DNA of 64,000 nt. Origin: Impatiens glandulifera. Lineage: Eukaryota > Streptophyta > Magnoliopsida > Ericales > Balsaminaceae. The position numbers and the translations under genes are program-made. Below the pieces are notes generated by a model. The model worked only from the letters and a program-made list of their open reading frames with translations, searched no databases and was not told where the DNA came from. The stretch lies in the NCBI RefSeq assembly GCF_907164915.1, contig NC_061863.1, positions 34,631,133 through 34,695,132 of the forward strand, given 5' to 3'. Of the stretch, positions 10,745 through 23,404 are shown in pieces (position 1 is the stretch's first letter; the number at the start of each line of letters is the position of its first letter).

Positions 10745-11786
10745 CTAATAATACGATGATTCATTTTCATTCATAATAAGTATGATTATATAGCAATTTG
10801 TATACATATATGAATAAAGATCTATTGTATATGCATTTTATTTTAATAGATAATTTGAAATTTGTCACAAAATTATGTGTCTTTTGATTGACAATTTTTT
10901 TTTATAGAAAGTTAGATCCATCTAATTAATTAAGAAACGAATAATTGATAACATTAATAATTATTTATATAACTAATTAGTTTTATATTTGATTAAAGAT
11001 AAATGGTCAATATTATAATTAATTGTAATAATTAATATTCTAATTAATTATTATGTATTTTGTTGAGATATTTTTAATGATATATGAAATTATATATATT
11101 TGCTTAATAATATATGATATGTCAATTGTTTGATTATGTTTCTAAGCTATTCGATTATATATTTGGCATACATTGTTCAATTCATCGTAAAGACTTACTT
11201 AATTTGATATTTTTAAATCAAATAATTAAAAAAAAAAGTCTTGTTTAATTTGAGAAAAATATGGCAAACGTGCTTATATAATGGGATATAAACGTGCAAC
11301 CGAAAATAAATGTTATAGCGGCTTCGGCCAAAGATGCTTGAAACATTATGATTTCTTTTGTAGAAATTATGTGACATGGTTAATATTAATTTTATTAAAT
11401 ATTCTAATTTCTTTTATAGAAATAATGTGATGAAATATATATTTTAATTGATTAAATATTATAATTTTTATGTACATATTGTGTGAAGAATGATTTATAT
11501 ATGAATAAACATTCTAATCTCTTTTATATAAATTATATTTTATTCAATTAAATATTTATAATATAGGTATATTATTAATTGTATGATAAGTATAACAAAA
11601 TAAAATTTGTTAAAGAATTATTTGACAATCTTTTGATTAGAAATTTTGATTTAATTCACACATAAGTGCGTGATTTAAAAGGATACCAACACGAATGTGG
11701 GAGAAAATATTTTTATTGATAATAACACAAAAGTAATTGTGTATATTATGATAAATAAAAGATAATTTATTGTTAGAGAAATATGT
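10172..11786. other. AT-rich DNA without a recognisable gene
   Basis: No coding region is supported. A motif of the type TTTCTTTTGTAGAAATTATG recurs loosely at least six times (about 10240, 10280, 10335, 10380, 11350 and 11410), suggesting a decayed repeat, and a TA tract lies at 10693-10741. The segment ends at the TATGT target site of the solo LTR. Confidence 0.6.
10693..10741. repeat. (TA)n microsatellite
   Basis: About 49 bp of TA dinucleotide in AT-rich DNA. Confidence 0.95.
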
Positions 11787-13277
11787 TGTTGGAAAAAATT
11801 AAAAACAAAGTAAAGAAAAGAGTTAATTAAGTGAGAAGTAAATTACTTAGAAATAAACAAAAGTTATGAAACATTAAATAACTGAATTTTGATGATGTTT
11901 AATTAGAATAAAGTTAGATGTTTAATTAGAATAAAGCTACGTTGTCTATTTTGTTGTCTATTTTGTTTTGTACAGGTGCATAAGACTATGCTAACTTAGA
12001 CGTGGTCTAAGCAAGCTAATAGACGTCAAACGTAGTTAGACGTGGTAGTCTACCTACTTTAGACTTGGTCTAAAGGGAAACATAATTGTACGTGGTAATC
12101 TAGCTCCTTTAGACTTGGTCTAAAGGGAAACGTAGTTAGACGTGGTAGTCTAACTCCTTTAGACTTGGTCTAAAGAGAAACATAGTTAGACGAGGACGTC
12201 TAACTCCTTTAGATTTGGTCTAAAGGGATGCGTAATTAAACGAGGACGTCTAACTCCTTTAGACTTGGTCTAAAGGGATGCGTAGTTAGACGAGGATGTC
12301 TAACTCCTTTAGACTTGGTCTAAAGGGATGCGTAGTTAGACGAGAACGTCTAACTCCTTTAAACTTGGTCTAAAGGGATGCGTAGTTAGACGAGGACGTC
12401 TAACTCCTTTAGACTTGGTCTAAAGGGATCCGTAGTTAGACGAGGACGTCTAACTCCTTTAGACTTGGTCTAAAGGGATGCGTAGTTACACGAGGACGTC
12501 TAACTCCCTTAGACTTGTTCTAAAGGGATGCATAGTTAGACGAGGACGTCTAACTCCTTTAGACTTAGTCTAAAAGGATGCACAGTTAGACGAGAACGTT
12601 TAACTCCTTTAGACTTGGTCTAAAGGGATGTGTAGTTAGACGAGGACGTCTAACTCCTTTAGACTTTGTCTAACGGGGGACGTCTAATGTCTTTCTTTAG
12701 CAGCCGTCTGAAGAAAGCATACGTCTAACCACGATCAACTAGTTGTCTGCTACTCCTGCTCCACTCACTTTTGTACAGTGTGACAAGACAATTAATTGTA
12801 TCAAACGAACGAACTCCACGTACGCAAATATCCTTCCAACTGCCTATATAGTACAAGACAACTTTAGAGGATATTCGGTGCACTACAAGTTCGGAATATT
12901 GTTGAGAATATTGTATGTGAGAATAGAGGTTGTTCTGCTCAACAGAGAGTTAGCTAGCTCAGTAAGTTGTATTTGATTAAAAGCATTTAGTGAATATCCT
13001 TTCTGTTGTGGAAGAAGGGGTGACGTAAGAGTTTTATCTCCAAACATCCATAAAACTCTCTGTGTTCTTTACTTTTTGCCATTTATCTTCCATCGATTCA
13101 AAGCTTCAAATTCGACGAACACTTCCGCACTTGAATTCGTTTCAAGAGTTCGAAAGATTTGTGAAGAATAGAAACAGATATTAATCCCTCACAGGATTAT
13201 TATCGAATCATTTATCATAAGTTGTTATAAATAGTCAGACCCTAGTGTCTATAATTAGCACCGATCCTAACATATGT
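11782..13277 (+). mobile_element. Solo LTR, TTAGACG family, duplication TATGT
   Basis: The LTR is 11787-13272 (1486 bp), starting TGTTGG and ending GATCCTAACA, with perfect 5-bp duplications TATGT at 11782-11786 and 13273-13277. No internal region is present, so it is a solo LTR left by recombination between two LTRs. The left part matches the LTRs of element II (GAATTTTGATGATGTTTAA..., then the TTAGACG array); the right part shares the CATAAAACTC and TTCCGCACTTGAAT blocks. It probably inserted near the 5' side of the copia remnant at 13.3-15.3 kb. Confidence 0.92.
12010..12690 (+). repeat. 50-bp hairpin minisatellite inside the solo LTR
   Basis: The 50-bp unit is repeated about 12-13 times, clearest from 12190 to 12660. 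Each unit contains two back-to-back inverted repeats: GTTAGACG/CGTCTAAC around AGGA, and CCTTTAGAC/GTCTAAAGG around TTG. The array occupies the upstream (U3-like) part of the LTR before the TATA-like region near 12845. Similar but not identical arrays lie in the other TTAGACG LTRs. Confidence 0.92.
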
Positions 13278-14774
13278 TCTCTACAAAAGATAAACTTACG
13301 CAACTTTACCAAAAGAACTAAAATAAAAAGAAAATGTTTTGTTTATATTTTTGAGTTGGTGCTCAAATCGATATTTTAAGTTTGAGGATTTTGAAATCAA
13401 GATACGTGTCATATTTTGACATTACTTTCATAAAAATTTAAAGAACCAATGTCTTCAAAAGGATTTTATGAAATAAATGAAAAAGAATGTTTATAATGTT
13501 TTGATATGACTTATAACAAATTTTATAATAATGATATAAAATTTTGATCATACTTTTATTAAAAAGTGAATGTGACAATTATATATATAATGAGACAATG
13601 AAATTTATTTCATTAATTGCCTATTGTACGATACATTTATCGTTGGAAATTACAATAAAAATAATTAATTCTACTAAGGATGTGAATTGCAGTACACGAA
13701 ATATCATGTTGTTATCAAATGATGTATTGATATTACTAATTGAAAGACTTTACGTCTATAAATGAATATGTTTACAATTGAAAGTGCAATCTACGTATGA
13801 AAATCTTCTTAAGAAAATTATGATTGATAGATTAAACGTTATAATCTATAATTTTGACTTATGTCAAAAAATAAAATATTTTTATGCAAAATATATAATC
13901 GTTTACACGATGGCAGAATTGTTCAAAGATATTTTGTCTACTAGTTAGCCAAGTAAACAGTATTTTCATAAAAAAATTGTTTAAATGGTAAGCATGTACA
14001 AATGACTATGCTTCTTATTAGAAGATATTTCCAGATTATCTATGAATGAACCAACGAAAATTTCTAATTATTATGGATAAGCTTAGAGTCTATGACAAGT
14101 CTAGACATAAATGTCTTACACATAATGTCATTAAACTATACTCTCTAATAGAGTTATCACATTTGACTATGTTAGTCAAAGATAATATTGTGGATCCACT
14201 AATCAAATTATTGAATAAAGAGTTAGTTTGAAGTCTTTTGAGACATTAACTTACTATAAGTTGGTATGAAGGAAAACTCAATCTATGTAGACTAGAGATC
14301 CATGAACTAGGTTCAGTTGGACAACCTAATTGTACTGACTTGGAAAGTTATTGTTGATGATTAATATTCCTATGAAGAAACAATATATATTTTGACGAGG
14401 ATAAACATAACTCTTTTAATGATTCTTTATGAGCAAGGAGATCACATATGTAAGAGAGAAATGGGGTCGCTTTGAAGGAATTGAACGACACATGTCGAGA
14501 CCCTCTCACAGAACCAGGCGCGTGTTCCATGGCCAAAACGGACACAACCATGAGAGCTTGACATGTATCAGGAAGAATTTTAAGTGAAAGTGTGTAATCA
14601 TTTACACAATTAATAGTAAAATAGTTGAAGGACACCGATTCTACTAATCGGTTAGTAAAGTTATATAGTTTCATAAGGGAAGGTTCAAAAGATTACAACT
14701 AGATATCCTAGGTAGAATTCAACTATTGAACCTTTCACCAAGTTAATCTTTTAATTTTCATTAATGTGGGGGAT
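13278..14774 (+). pseudogene. Copia RT/RNase H remnant and 3' spacer
   Basis: The best preserved piece is 14046-14231, the C-terminus of RNase H in which the target RNA is degraded during reverse transcription: K-S-R-H-K..THN, then K-DNIVDPLIKLLNKELV, matching the copia pattern ending DPLTKPL. Weaker RT-like sequence with several stops precedes it (13440-13900). The spacer to 14762 is non-coding, and a polypurine tract (GTGGGGGAT) abuts the LTR at 14775. There is no intact frame. Everything upstream of RT is missing or not recognisable. Confidence 0.65.
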
Positions 14775-15318
14775 TGTTGGAATTTTAAGCTAATTATATA
14801 TAAATTTCACTAATAAATGGAAATTATAATATGAGTAATAAAATAAAATGAAATTTATACGAAATTCAGAGTGAAATTTGATCCAATTGTAAATATTAAT
14901 TTGTTTAATTAACATTTAATAGTTTGAAGCAATTTACAAATTGAAAGGATTTAACGTTGTTAATTGTCTAGAACCTGTGGCTTGTCGCATGTGAATAGGA
15001 GTGAAGCCTTACAACCAGCAGACTTGCTTGGAGAAGGCTTGTACACTTTCCACACCCTGAAAATAAGGTATTTGAACTTACTAATACAATGTAATGTGTC
15101 TTTTTTCACTAAATAAAATGTGAGGGCAATGAAGAGGCTGTCAAAACCACCCATTAGATCAATAATGAAAGCAAATGTAAGGGAAATGAAGAGACCGTCA
15201 AAAATCGTTTGTTGGATCAATAATTAATTTATGATTTTATTTTTTATTATAGTTTATCTTTTCAATAACATATATCCATATTCTCTAATATAATAACCTG
15301 TATCAATAAACTCCAACA
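14775..15318 (+). mobile_element. 3' LTR of the 13.3-15.3 kb copia element
   Basis: The LTR starts TGTTGGA immediately after the purine tract AATGTGGGGGAT and ends TCCAACA, giving a perfect 7-bp terminal inverted repeat with TG...CA ends. The length of 544 bp is normal for a small copia LTR. No 5' partner is visible in the window. Confidence 0.75.
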
Positions 15319-16559
15319 CATGAAACGATAGAATTGTTTTAAAATAAATATGTCTAACACATGTCTTGAATCAACAATCAAATTCAGTGATATTGTTCTT
15401 TGTATATTTAATTTTATTTAATTTATTTTTAATATCATATGTATATATATTTTTTATATGTTTATTTAAAGATAAAGAATATTAACAAATTATAACTTCA
15501 ACACATAAACTCACAACTCACATTTATTGTATTATTTAGTTATAAAAAATTACTTTCATCTGACATTGTCAATCAATTTTAGAAAAATAAATGTTAATAA
15601 TTAACATACTCAAGTGAACACCGAATTAAGTTCGACTCAATTGCCTCTGTCAAAAGTTGAAATTCAAGAAGAAGGAAAAATAACACTATCCAGACTTCTA
15701 GAAAAATATGTTTTGAGAAACTAATTAATTTTTAACACATTTTCTTAAAACTTTTGATCATTTGGTCTTAACAATGTGTGCCATCAAACCTTTAATCATA
15801 TATTATTGAGTTAGAACTAGTTTTAAAAATTCAATCACAACCAAATATTAAGATTCAAACAATTTTAAATTCAATAAAGTAGATCAAATAATCATGTCGA
15901 ATTGTAAAAATTTCAGCAAAATTTACAACCTTATTTTCCATAGAAGTCTACAACCACTTCTATTAGGATAAATAAGAAATTATATGAAGTTTAGGTCAAA
16001 ATGTCATGTTACAATATCACTCTGAACAATTTAATTTAGTTTAATTATTATATTTAAAATTTAAATGGTACAAAACTAAAATAAAAATATTTTAATATTT
16101 TGTTAAAAAAAATGAATAATTGAATTTGAGAAAAAATAAGAAAAATAATCCACATTAAAGATGTTCATTTAAAAAATTTATATGGACTAGTGGTACGGTA
16201 CCTGACAGTTAATTTGGTCCATATTTGTCTGCTAGTTTGACTTCATGACTTTATTTTGATTATTTTTTAATAATTGATCGATAGATATTAACTAAAATAT
16301 TGATATAAGTTAAATAATCCAAACCTAATAAAATATATACTCCATTCCAATATCATAACTTCCATCCCACAAAATCCGGGGAAATGAATCGAGAATGTTC
16401 TTTGAATGATAATTGGTTTCTGAGATTACTTTAAAATTAAATAAATGACTTTACAATTAACAATTTAATCATATAATTTTGACATTTAAATCCAAAATAA
16501 TCTGAGAATGTTTTTATAACCACTTATTTAAATAATGTCGTGAATCAAACAAGGCCCTA
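15319..16559. other. AT-rich intergenic DNA
   Basis: No gene, RNA or clear transposon is seen. It contains the sequence upstream of the TBL gene; a convincing TATA box could not be singled out. Confidence 0.55.
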
Positions 16560-17422
16560 ACAGTAACAGTGTGAAATGAGTCAGTCCATTTGGGGAAGAA
16601 GCTTTGGTGAGAGATAGAGAGTGAAGAGTAGAAGAAAAAATGGAGGGATCTGAGATTCGGCGGAGAAAAGCTTTCTTCAGCGAGAGTTAGGGGATCATCT
16701 TGAACACATCTTCTCCGAGATTGAAGCGATTTGAATTTCGGTAATCTACTGGACAGAAATAGAGACAAATTCGAGTTGAAGATAGATTTGGAGGAACCGA
16801 TAACTTAATTCTGATATCTGCCTCTGCCGGTGGCTATTCATGAGTGATTCAGATTGTGGATAGAGCCTTTGCTTCCTGAAGCAAGATCTAGTCCATGAGG
16901 AGTAGGCTGTTAGGAATAATTTAACTTCAGAACCAGGTATAATCTCTCTGTTCTATTGTTCAGATAAAACAAGGTTCTAACATTGTGATAAAGAATGTGA
17001 AACTTCTATCATGTTCTTATATAATCAATCATGTAGATGAAGCTAATATCCAAGGAATCTTAAAAGTGTATGAATTAAAATGGATTAAGGAAATCATAGC
17101 TAGTTCATTTAGCATGTGTTTGTGCAGGCTCCACAATTTATGGGTTTGAATTATTTTATTAGAGATTAACTATTTGGATGAAAATAACCATATATAGCTA
17201 TCTTGAGTCTTGACTGTAAAAAGTCTAGCCTTGCCACCGATGGAAATGTTGAAGTGGGGCTACCATCCTGGAGATCTTCTTAAAATTATTTGGATGAAAA
17301 TATTTTAAATACAAGGAAGGTTGATGTCGGTAGTCCAAATTTGGTCTAATTTATGAGGAAAACATTATTGATTCCTGTAAATTTCATTTTCTCATCTCTC
17401 TTTCTCTCTCCTTCTAGGGGAA
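16560..17422 (+). promoter_or_regulatory. Probable 5' leader of the TBL gene, with a leader intron and uORF
   Basis: From about 16560 the base composition changes to GA-rich, typical of a plant 5' UTR. A good donor AG|GTATAA at 16937 and a pyrimidine tract ending CTTCTAG at 17417 define a probable 481-bp leader intron that ends five bases before the start codon. A 16-codon upstream ORF (16640-16690, MEGSEIRRRKAFFSES) lies in the leader exon. The transcription start and the intron are inferred; RNA evidence would settle both. Confidence 0.55.
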
Positions 17423-19811
17423 ATGCTTCATAGATGGCAGAAGAAGAGGACTCATTTCCCTCTTATTATTGCCCTGGTATTATGCATCTTCTTAGTTTGT
17501 TCAATTCTCTTAACCGAGCGCAGCATTCAGCAAATCTATGGTGAAGATCATCGGCATACTTCACTCAAGCAGGCATCTCTGCTGAAATCCACCGTTTTAG
17601 CTAATTCTACCTTTCCTTCCACTTCTCCAGGTTAGCTTCCTCTTCATCTTGACTGTATTTGTTGTTTTCTTTATGTAAGCTTTTGAATGTAAAAATGTGT
17701 GGTTGTGTTTGGTATTTGTTAGTTGTTTTGGACAGATTTACTACATGTAGATCCACTGTTAAGTACAATGGCCGGAAACCAGGATGGATGGTTACTCCCA
17801 AGTCATTGGATCCTCATGGGAGTGATGGAAGCTGTGACGTTTTTTCTGGAAAATGGATATTTGACAATATCTCTTATCCACTCTATAATGAACAAGATTG
17901 CCCTTACATGTCTGATCAATTGGCTTGCCACAAGCATGGAAGGTCTGATCTGAGATATCAGCATTGGAGATGGCAGCCCCATGGATGCAGCTTGAAAAAG
18001 TATTGTTCTCTTACCCTAATTCCGAGTTAGTCCAATTTTGCAACAATAATCTGAATTTAAAATGACTATATTTCTCTTTCTGGTTTTGTATAACTATAGA
18101 TGGAATGTTATTGAGATGTGGGAGAAATTGAGGGGAAAAAGACTCATGTTTGTTGGAGATTCACTGAACAGAGGTCAGTGGATTTCAATGGTGTGTTTGT
18201 TACAGTCTGTAATTCCAGAAGACAAGAGGTCTATGTCACCAAATGCTCATCTCACAATATTTAGAGCAGAGGTAAAGAACTTTAACTGAAAGAAGATAAG
18301 ACAAGGAAAGTTGGTTCAACAATTGTATTGATTTTATCAATGAACATGTTTGTGCAGGAGTACAATGCGACAGTCGAGTTTCTATGGGCCCCGCTTCTTG
18401 TCGATTCTAACTCAGATGATCCTGTAAACCATAGATTAAACGAAAGAATCATGCGTCCAGATTCAGTTCTAAGGCATGCAGCTCTGTGGGAGCATGCAGA
18501 CATTCTAGTTTTTAACTCTTATTTGTGGTGGAGGCAGGGACCTGTTAAGCTGCTGTGAGTATACACTTTTTATCAAATGGATCGTGATCCAAAATAAATC
18601 TACATTTGTTTGCCAAGAATCGCAATGATTTGGATCATGATACATGAAGAAAAACTCAATACCATATTAAACAGAAGTGACATTTTATAACCTCGATCAT
18701 TATCTAGAAAATAATTTGTATACCAAACGAAACATTTAAAGAAATCACTATTTGAAACAATGTTTCTGTTGGGTGTCAGATTCAATGGGATCCAAATCAG
18801 ATCATATTTGGAAACATAACTTAGTGAAATCCGGATTCAAAATTTTATTATGGTTTCTTATCTAGATTTTGATTCAGATCCAGAAAGTGTTTCAAAGTCT
18901 GCCCTATATAATGGATTATGATCCAAAAAAATCTTATACCAAACAAAAACTTTTGTTTACAATTTAATTTTGACGATTTTTCAACGTGATTATAATTGCG
19001 ACAACATATCAGTTTTCGGACAAGCTTAGTATGTTACTTGCCCACCAGGTTCCAAATAGTTTATTTATGCTTGGTTTACTCTTGCAGATGGGCCGATCAA
19101 GCCAATGGAGTCTGTGAAGAAATAGATGGTCTAGGAGGAATGGAGTTGGCCATGGAAGCCTGGGCTAATTGGGTGGCTTCCAATGTTAAACCTCTAAAGA
19201 AACGAGTCTTCTTCGTTACTATGTCTCCAACTCATCTCTGGTTGGTAATCTGTTTGTTTTTTTTCTTTTTGACAGATGTTCATTTTATTTCCTCAACTTG
19301 TTCCAAACTTTAAACAAAATAGATCAAATTACTTCCCGTGTTATGTTCTTAAATCATCCATATACAAATTTTGCATAATTCAAGTTTTTTCTTTCTTTTT
19401 CAAACTGAAGTAATTTGAGCAGCAGGTTGAGAAAGCAAAATAAACTTATTTCCTTTTTTGAAATTTAATTTTAGGAATAGAGAATGGGAGGAGCCTGGAA
19501 GTGAAGAAGGAAACTGCTATGATGAAAATATTCCAATAAGGGATAGTTTGTATTGGGGAAGTGGGTCTGACCTGCCTACAATGCAGATGGTGGAGCGAGT
19601 GCTTAGCCTTCTTGGCTCAATGGTATCTGTGGTGAACATTACTCAACTGTCGGAGTATCGAAAAGATGGACACCCTTCTGTTTATCGCAAGTTCTGGGAA
19701 AAGTTGAGTTCAGAACAGTTGAGGAATCCGGCCAGTTATTCTGATTGTATTCATTGGTGCTTGCCTGGGGTGCCTGATGTGTGGAATGAATTGCTTTTTC
19801 ATTTGTTGTGA
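17423..19811 (+). CDS. Trichome birefringence-like protein, TBL33/34/35-type xylan O-acetyltransferase
   Basis: Six coding exons with GT-AG introns: 17423-17630, 17723-17999, 18100-18271, 18358-18554, 19088-19240 and 19475-19811, giving 1344 nt and 447 residues; all phases join. TBL proteins are Golgi type II membrane enzymes that add acetyl groups to cell-wall polysaccharides; the TBL33/34/35 clade acts on xylan. Residues about 12-30 form the signal anchor after a basic start (HRWQKKR). The PMR5N domain follows (C-D-V-F-S-G-K-W, Y-P-L-Y, DQLACHKHGR, W-R-W-Q-P). The catalytic GDS block is FVGDSLNRGQW in exon 3, and the second motif D-x-x-H is DCIHWCLPGVPD near the C-terminus, both intact. The acceptor at 17722 was chosen because 17735 breaks the frame; this join is the least certain. 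Clade placement is from recognition, without a tree. The gene appears functional and stands alone between transposon tracts. Confidence 0.93.
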
Positions 19812-21084
19812 AAACGATTTTTTGGATTTCCTTTTGAGTTTTTCACACGTGGTTTTGAGGTTTTATAGTAATTGGGTTTTATAGTAATTGGTCTGATAAA
19901 GAGATGTAAAGAGAGCAGTTTCCTAAAGGCTAAAGCTAAGTTGAAGATGCAGGCAAAAGGAAAAATGTGTTGTTTTCTTCTCCACTTTATTTGGAACTTG
20001 TAGATAAGCTTGCAGTTAATGGAAGATTCATGATGATATCTACCTATCTGTTTTTTGTGTGTTAGTTTTTGATGATTATGGTTCTTGGCCTTATTAATAA
20101 CCTACCAATAACGAATTTGAAGGCTTAAATTTTGTTTTCTTCAATTTTTTGTTTTGTCTAGTTTCCTTGTAAGGAGACAATTCATGATTGTGCGACTACT
20201 TTATTTGAAACTATGATTTTAGAATGAAAAGATCTGTTATGTTTTTAAATCTCTCATTTGATTCAAAATCATAGTGTGATGGGTATCATTCTATGATTCG
20301 ATTTAATTGCAACAGACCATATTTAATTGCAACAGACCATATTCCACTTTTTATGGAACTATATCACATTATAAATTTGAGTAATATTTTTGCATGATTC
20401 ATCCAACAAAAAATGTATTTTATTGTAAGACTACAAACAATTGATGATCTATATATTAAATTGTATAAACAATTTACAAAATTAAATTTATTAATATTCC
20501 ACAATTATATAATTTGTTGAACTTTAAGAATGACTTTATTTAAGTTCCTAAACGAGGAGGGTTTGAGTAGAACAAATTGAACGAATCAATGAAATAATGT
20601 CGAAATAATCACTATTAAATATTTTGAACAGTTGGAATTTATTATTAGTTGAAAAAACAGTTGGAATTTATTATTAGTTGATGCTCGGTAAATACGACAC
20701 TTTAACCCTTAATGAGTTAAGTTTGTGGAATGTAATTGCTCTAAAGATAAATAATTTATTTTGTAAAAATATTTAGAAGGTATTAAAAGATAAATTATTA
20801 TTTTAAAAAATAAAAAGTATTTTAATATTTTGATTTATAAGTTGAGTAAAATTTGATTAGAGATAATTTTTATAAAATAAAAAACCCTTTTAATATCGAT
20901 ATTCCAGACTAAGAGCTCGTTTAATATGAGCCTCATTCAGTTATATAAAAATTAATGATAGATATTGATGAGATAAAAAATGTTAGGTAAAAGGACTACA
21001 TTTAATAAAATAAATTTTATATTTGTTTAAATAATTAGTATTTTAGTATATATATTATATATATAATATTATATATATAATATA
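19812..21084. other. TBL 3' flank and AT-rich intergenic DNA
   Basis: The first 250-300 bp probably hold the TBL 3' UTR; no single poly(A) signal stands out. Beyond that only short direct repeats are seen: ATTTAATTGCAACAGACCAT twice near 20305-20345, and AACAGTTGGAATTTATTATT twice near 20630-20680. No gene is supported. Confidence 0.5.
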
Positions 21085-22073
21085 TATAGGAAAAAAACTC
21101 ACTTATATATACAACTAACTCACTTACATCTATGTTGTGAGTAAAAGATATTTAAACATACGTACTATCAAAAATTAGTTCATTTAGCCTTTTTAGTAAA
21201 TATGGTTAATTTTTATTTTTTAATTAATATATTTATTAATTAAATTTTAATATATTTTCTCTCTTATTCTTTTTCGTTAATAAATGAACTTTCTATTTTT
21301 ATCTTTTTTTATAAATTTATTATTATTTTTATATTAGTATTTATTATTAATTATTTTAAATTTTTTTAATTAATTATTTTAATTATATATTTTTTATGTT
21401 TTTTTCTTATATTAACATTAATTATTAATTATTTTAAAATTGTTTGAGGTCTTAATGAATGAATATAACAATCACTTATCATTTCAACCATAAAAAATCC
21501 TTTAACACAACATAAAATTAAATAAATTAATAATCAAGAATTGGATAATAATATCAAGTCATTCAACAAACACCAAAAGAATAATAATCAAATATTAGAC
21601 AAAACGATGTTCTTAGGAATAAAAATTAAATAAAAAATTATTAATTTTATTTTTATTCATATTAAAATAATAAGAAATAAATCATTTAAAAAATATTACT
21701 GTAGAACATAAAATTTATAAATAAGTTGTTAAGTTTTTTTTAAAAATAAGAATTTATATTTATGTAAAATAAAAACGGATGAAAAAAAAAGAAATAAAAA
21801 AGAAAAACTAATATAAAACTAATAAAAAAATTTAAGAATAAAATAAATTATCTGATTTAATTAATGTAAAAGAAGAAGATAGAAAATATATTAATATTTA
21901 ATTAATAAATATATAAATTTAAAAATAAAAATTAACTTACTAAAAGAGGCTAAATTAGCCAATTTTTGATAATATGTATGTTTAAATGACCATTAATTAG
22001 TATATACATCTAAGTGAGCTAATTTTACAATTACATACGTCTAAAATTGATTTTTTTTTTTTCATATATATAC
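21085..22073. mobile_element. AT-rich inverted-repeat element (MITE)
   Basis: The left arm near 21100-21240 (TTTAAACATAC, CAAAAATTAGTTCATTTAGCCT, GGTTAATTTTTATTTTT) recurs inverted at 21920-22060. The ends lie in TA-rich sequence, so exact boundaries and target duplication are uncertain. There is no coding capacity. A solo LTR has inserted at its right edge. Confidence 0.55.
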
Positions 22074-23370
22074 TGTTAGATAAAATTAGACCGGTTCACA
22101 TAAACCTAACTTAAATAAATCTTTCATGCAGGAACAAGGAACCGGATCGGACAAACAAAAGAACCGGCTAAAAGAAAACTAGCCGGTCAAGTCATTAAAC
22201 CGACCAGGAACATTTGGAATATAACCGCACAAAGAAAGGATCGGCCAAAGCCTAAAACCGGAAACATCAGACAGCCGACCAGCCACAAGGCAAAGGAATA
22301 ACCGGAAGAAGTCCGGTTACATCACTTGTACCGAAAGCCATCCGGTCAAGTCGAATGACCGACCAGTACAAGAAGACAATTCGGGTATCTGTTGAGAATG
22401 ATACCAAAGGAACAGACTGAACACTTCCATATTCATACAAGTCTGAGGAAAGTCTGCAGGCTGCAGAAGACAGTCCTACAGGATCTTTCCACTTCGGGAT
22501 AAGTCAGAAAGGAGATCTTCCAAGTACAAACAACTGTCTAACAAACAGTGTCTACATTGAGTAAAAGACAAACCTAGCAAGTTTGTCTTACACACCGGAA
22601 GAACAGACTGCCAGGTCTGAGGTTGACCGTCAGGTCTGAAAAGATGACCGCAGGCTCTAAATCACTGAACCTCTGCACCCCTGCTCAGCCAATCAGATTC
22701 AAGGTAGTGAAATATGACCGTTGGCATATTTCACCTATAAAAGGGGCAATTGAAGAAGAGTAAATGCGGGACAAGTAACAAACAATGAGACAAGTAAGAA
22801 ATTCTAAGAGCATTTAATCTACAAATGAAAACAGTGTGTTCTATCTCTAGAGAAAGCCTAAGTGCTAGTGTGTGTAGTTTACAATTCCGGTATAAATTGT
22901 AAAAGTGTTATCGAGCAGGAAATAAGTCTCGATCGGATTGTATTCGTATTCCTTAGTGAATATCCTTCTCGCGGTTTCGAGAGGAAGGGGTGACGTATGA
23001 GTTTTATCTCCGAACATCCATAAAATTTCCTTTGTCATTTACTTTCTGCCGGCTCCATTTTATAACCGACCCGTACCGCTATAACCGACTTAACTCTATT
23101 TAAGCAGATTCACCAGGTTACCGAAACCAACCCATCAATTCTTAAATCTTCATCATCCGAGACCGGCCCTGCCTATTATACAAGTGTGCTACTTCAACCT
23201 GAAAGCAAACCCCTTCCGCACTTGAACCTAGTTCAAGGGTTTGTGACAGGTTGTGTAGTATTGAAACCCCGGTGTTAATCTCTAACCGGATTAACCACCA
23301 CCCTTCGAGTGAGAACCGCTAACCGGTCCAACCCCGGTCTTCCAGCGGCTACCTAAATCCTAACATATAC
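22069..23370 (+). mobile_element. Solo LTR of the element I family, duplication TATAC
   Basis: The LTR is 22074-23365 (1292 bp), TGTTAGATAAAATTAGACCG to CCTAAATCCTAACA, with perfect 5-bp duplications TATAC at 22069-22073 and 23366-23370. It is plainly homologous along its length to the two LTRs of element I (opposite strand there). It has a CCAAT motif near 22689 and a TATA box at 22736. The internal region is gone, so it is a recombination-derived solo LTR. Confidence 0.95.
22736..22743 (+). promoter_or_regulatory. TATA box of the solo LTR
   Basis: TATAAAAG in the context CACCTATAAAAGGGGC, 47 bp after the CCAAT motif. The element I LTRs have CACCTATAAAAGGAGC at the same place on their strand. 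Confidence 0.65.
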
Positions 23371-23404
23371 TAATACTTAGAGTTAACAAACATCCACATG
23401 ATCA

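Noticed and set aside
12010..12690. CRISPR-like regular repeat array
   Set aside because: Eukaryotic context, no unique spacers, and the array is inside an LTR with target duplications; it is a minisatellite.
14348..14674. 108-codon minus-strand ORF
   Set aside because: It lies in the non-coding spacer between copia RNase H and its 3' LTR and shows no domain.
18570..18960. MITE in TBL intron 4
   Set aside because: Two similar blocks (ATGGATCGTGATCC and ATGGATTATGATCC) are direct and palindromic rather than inverted ends; no target duplication was found.
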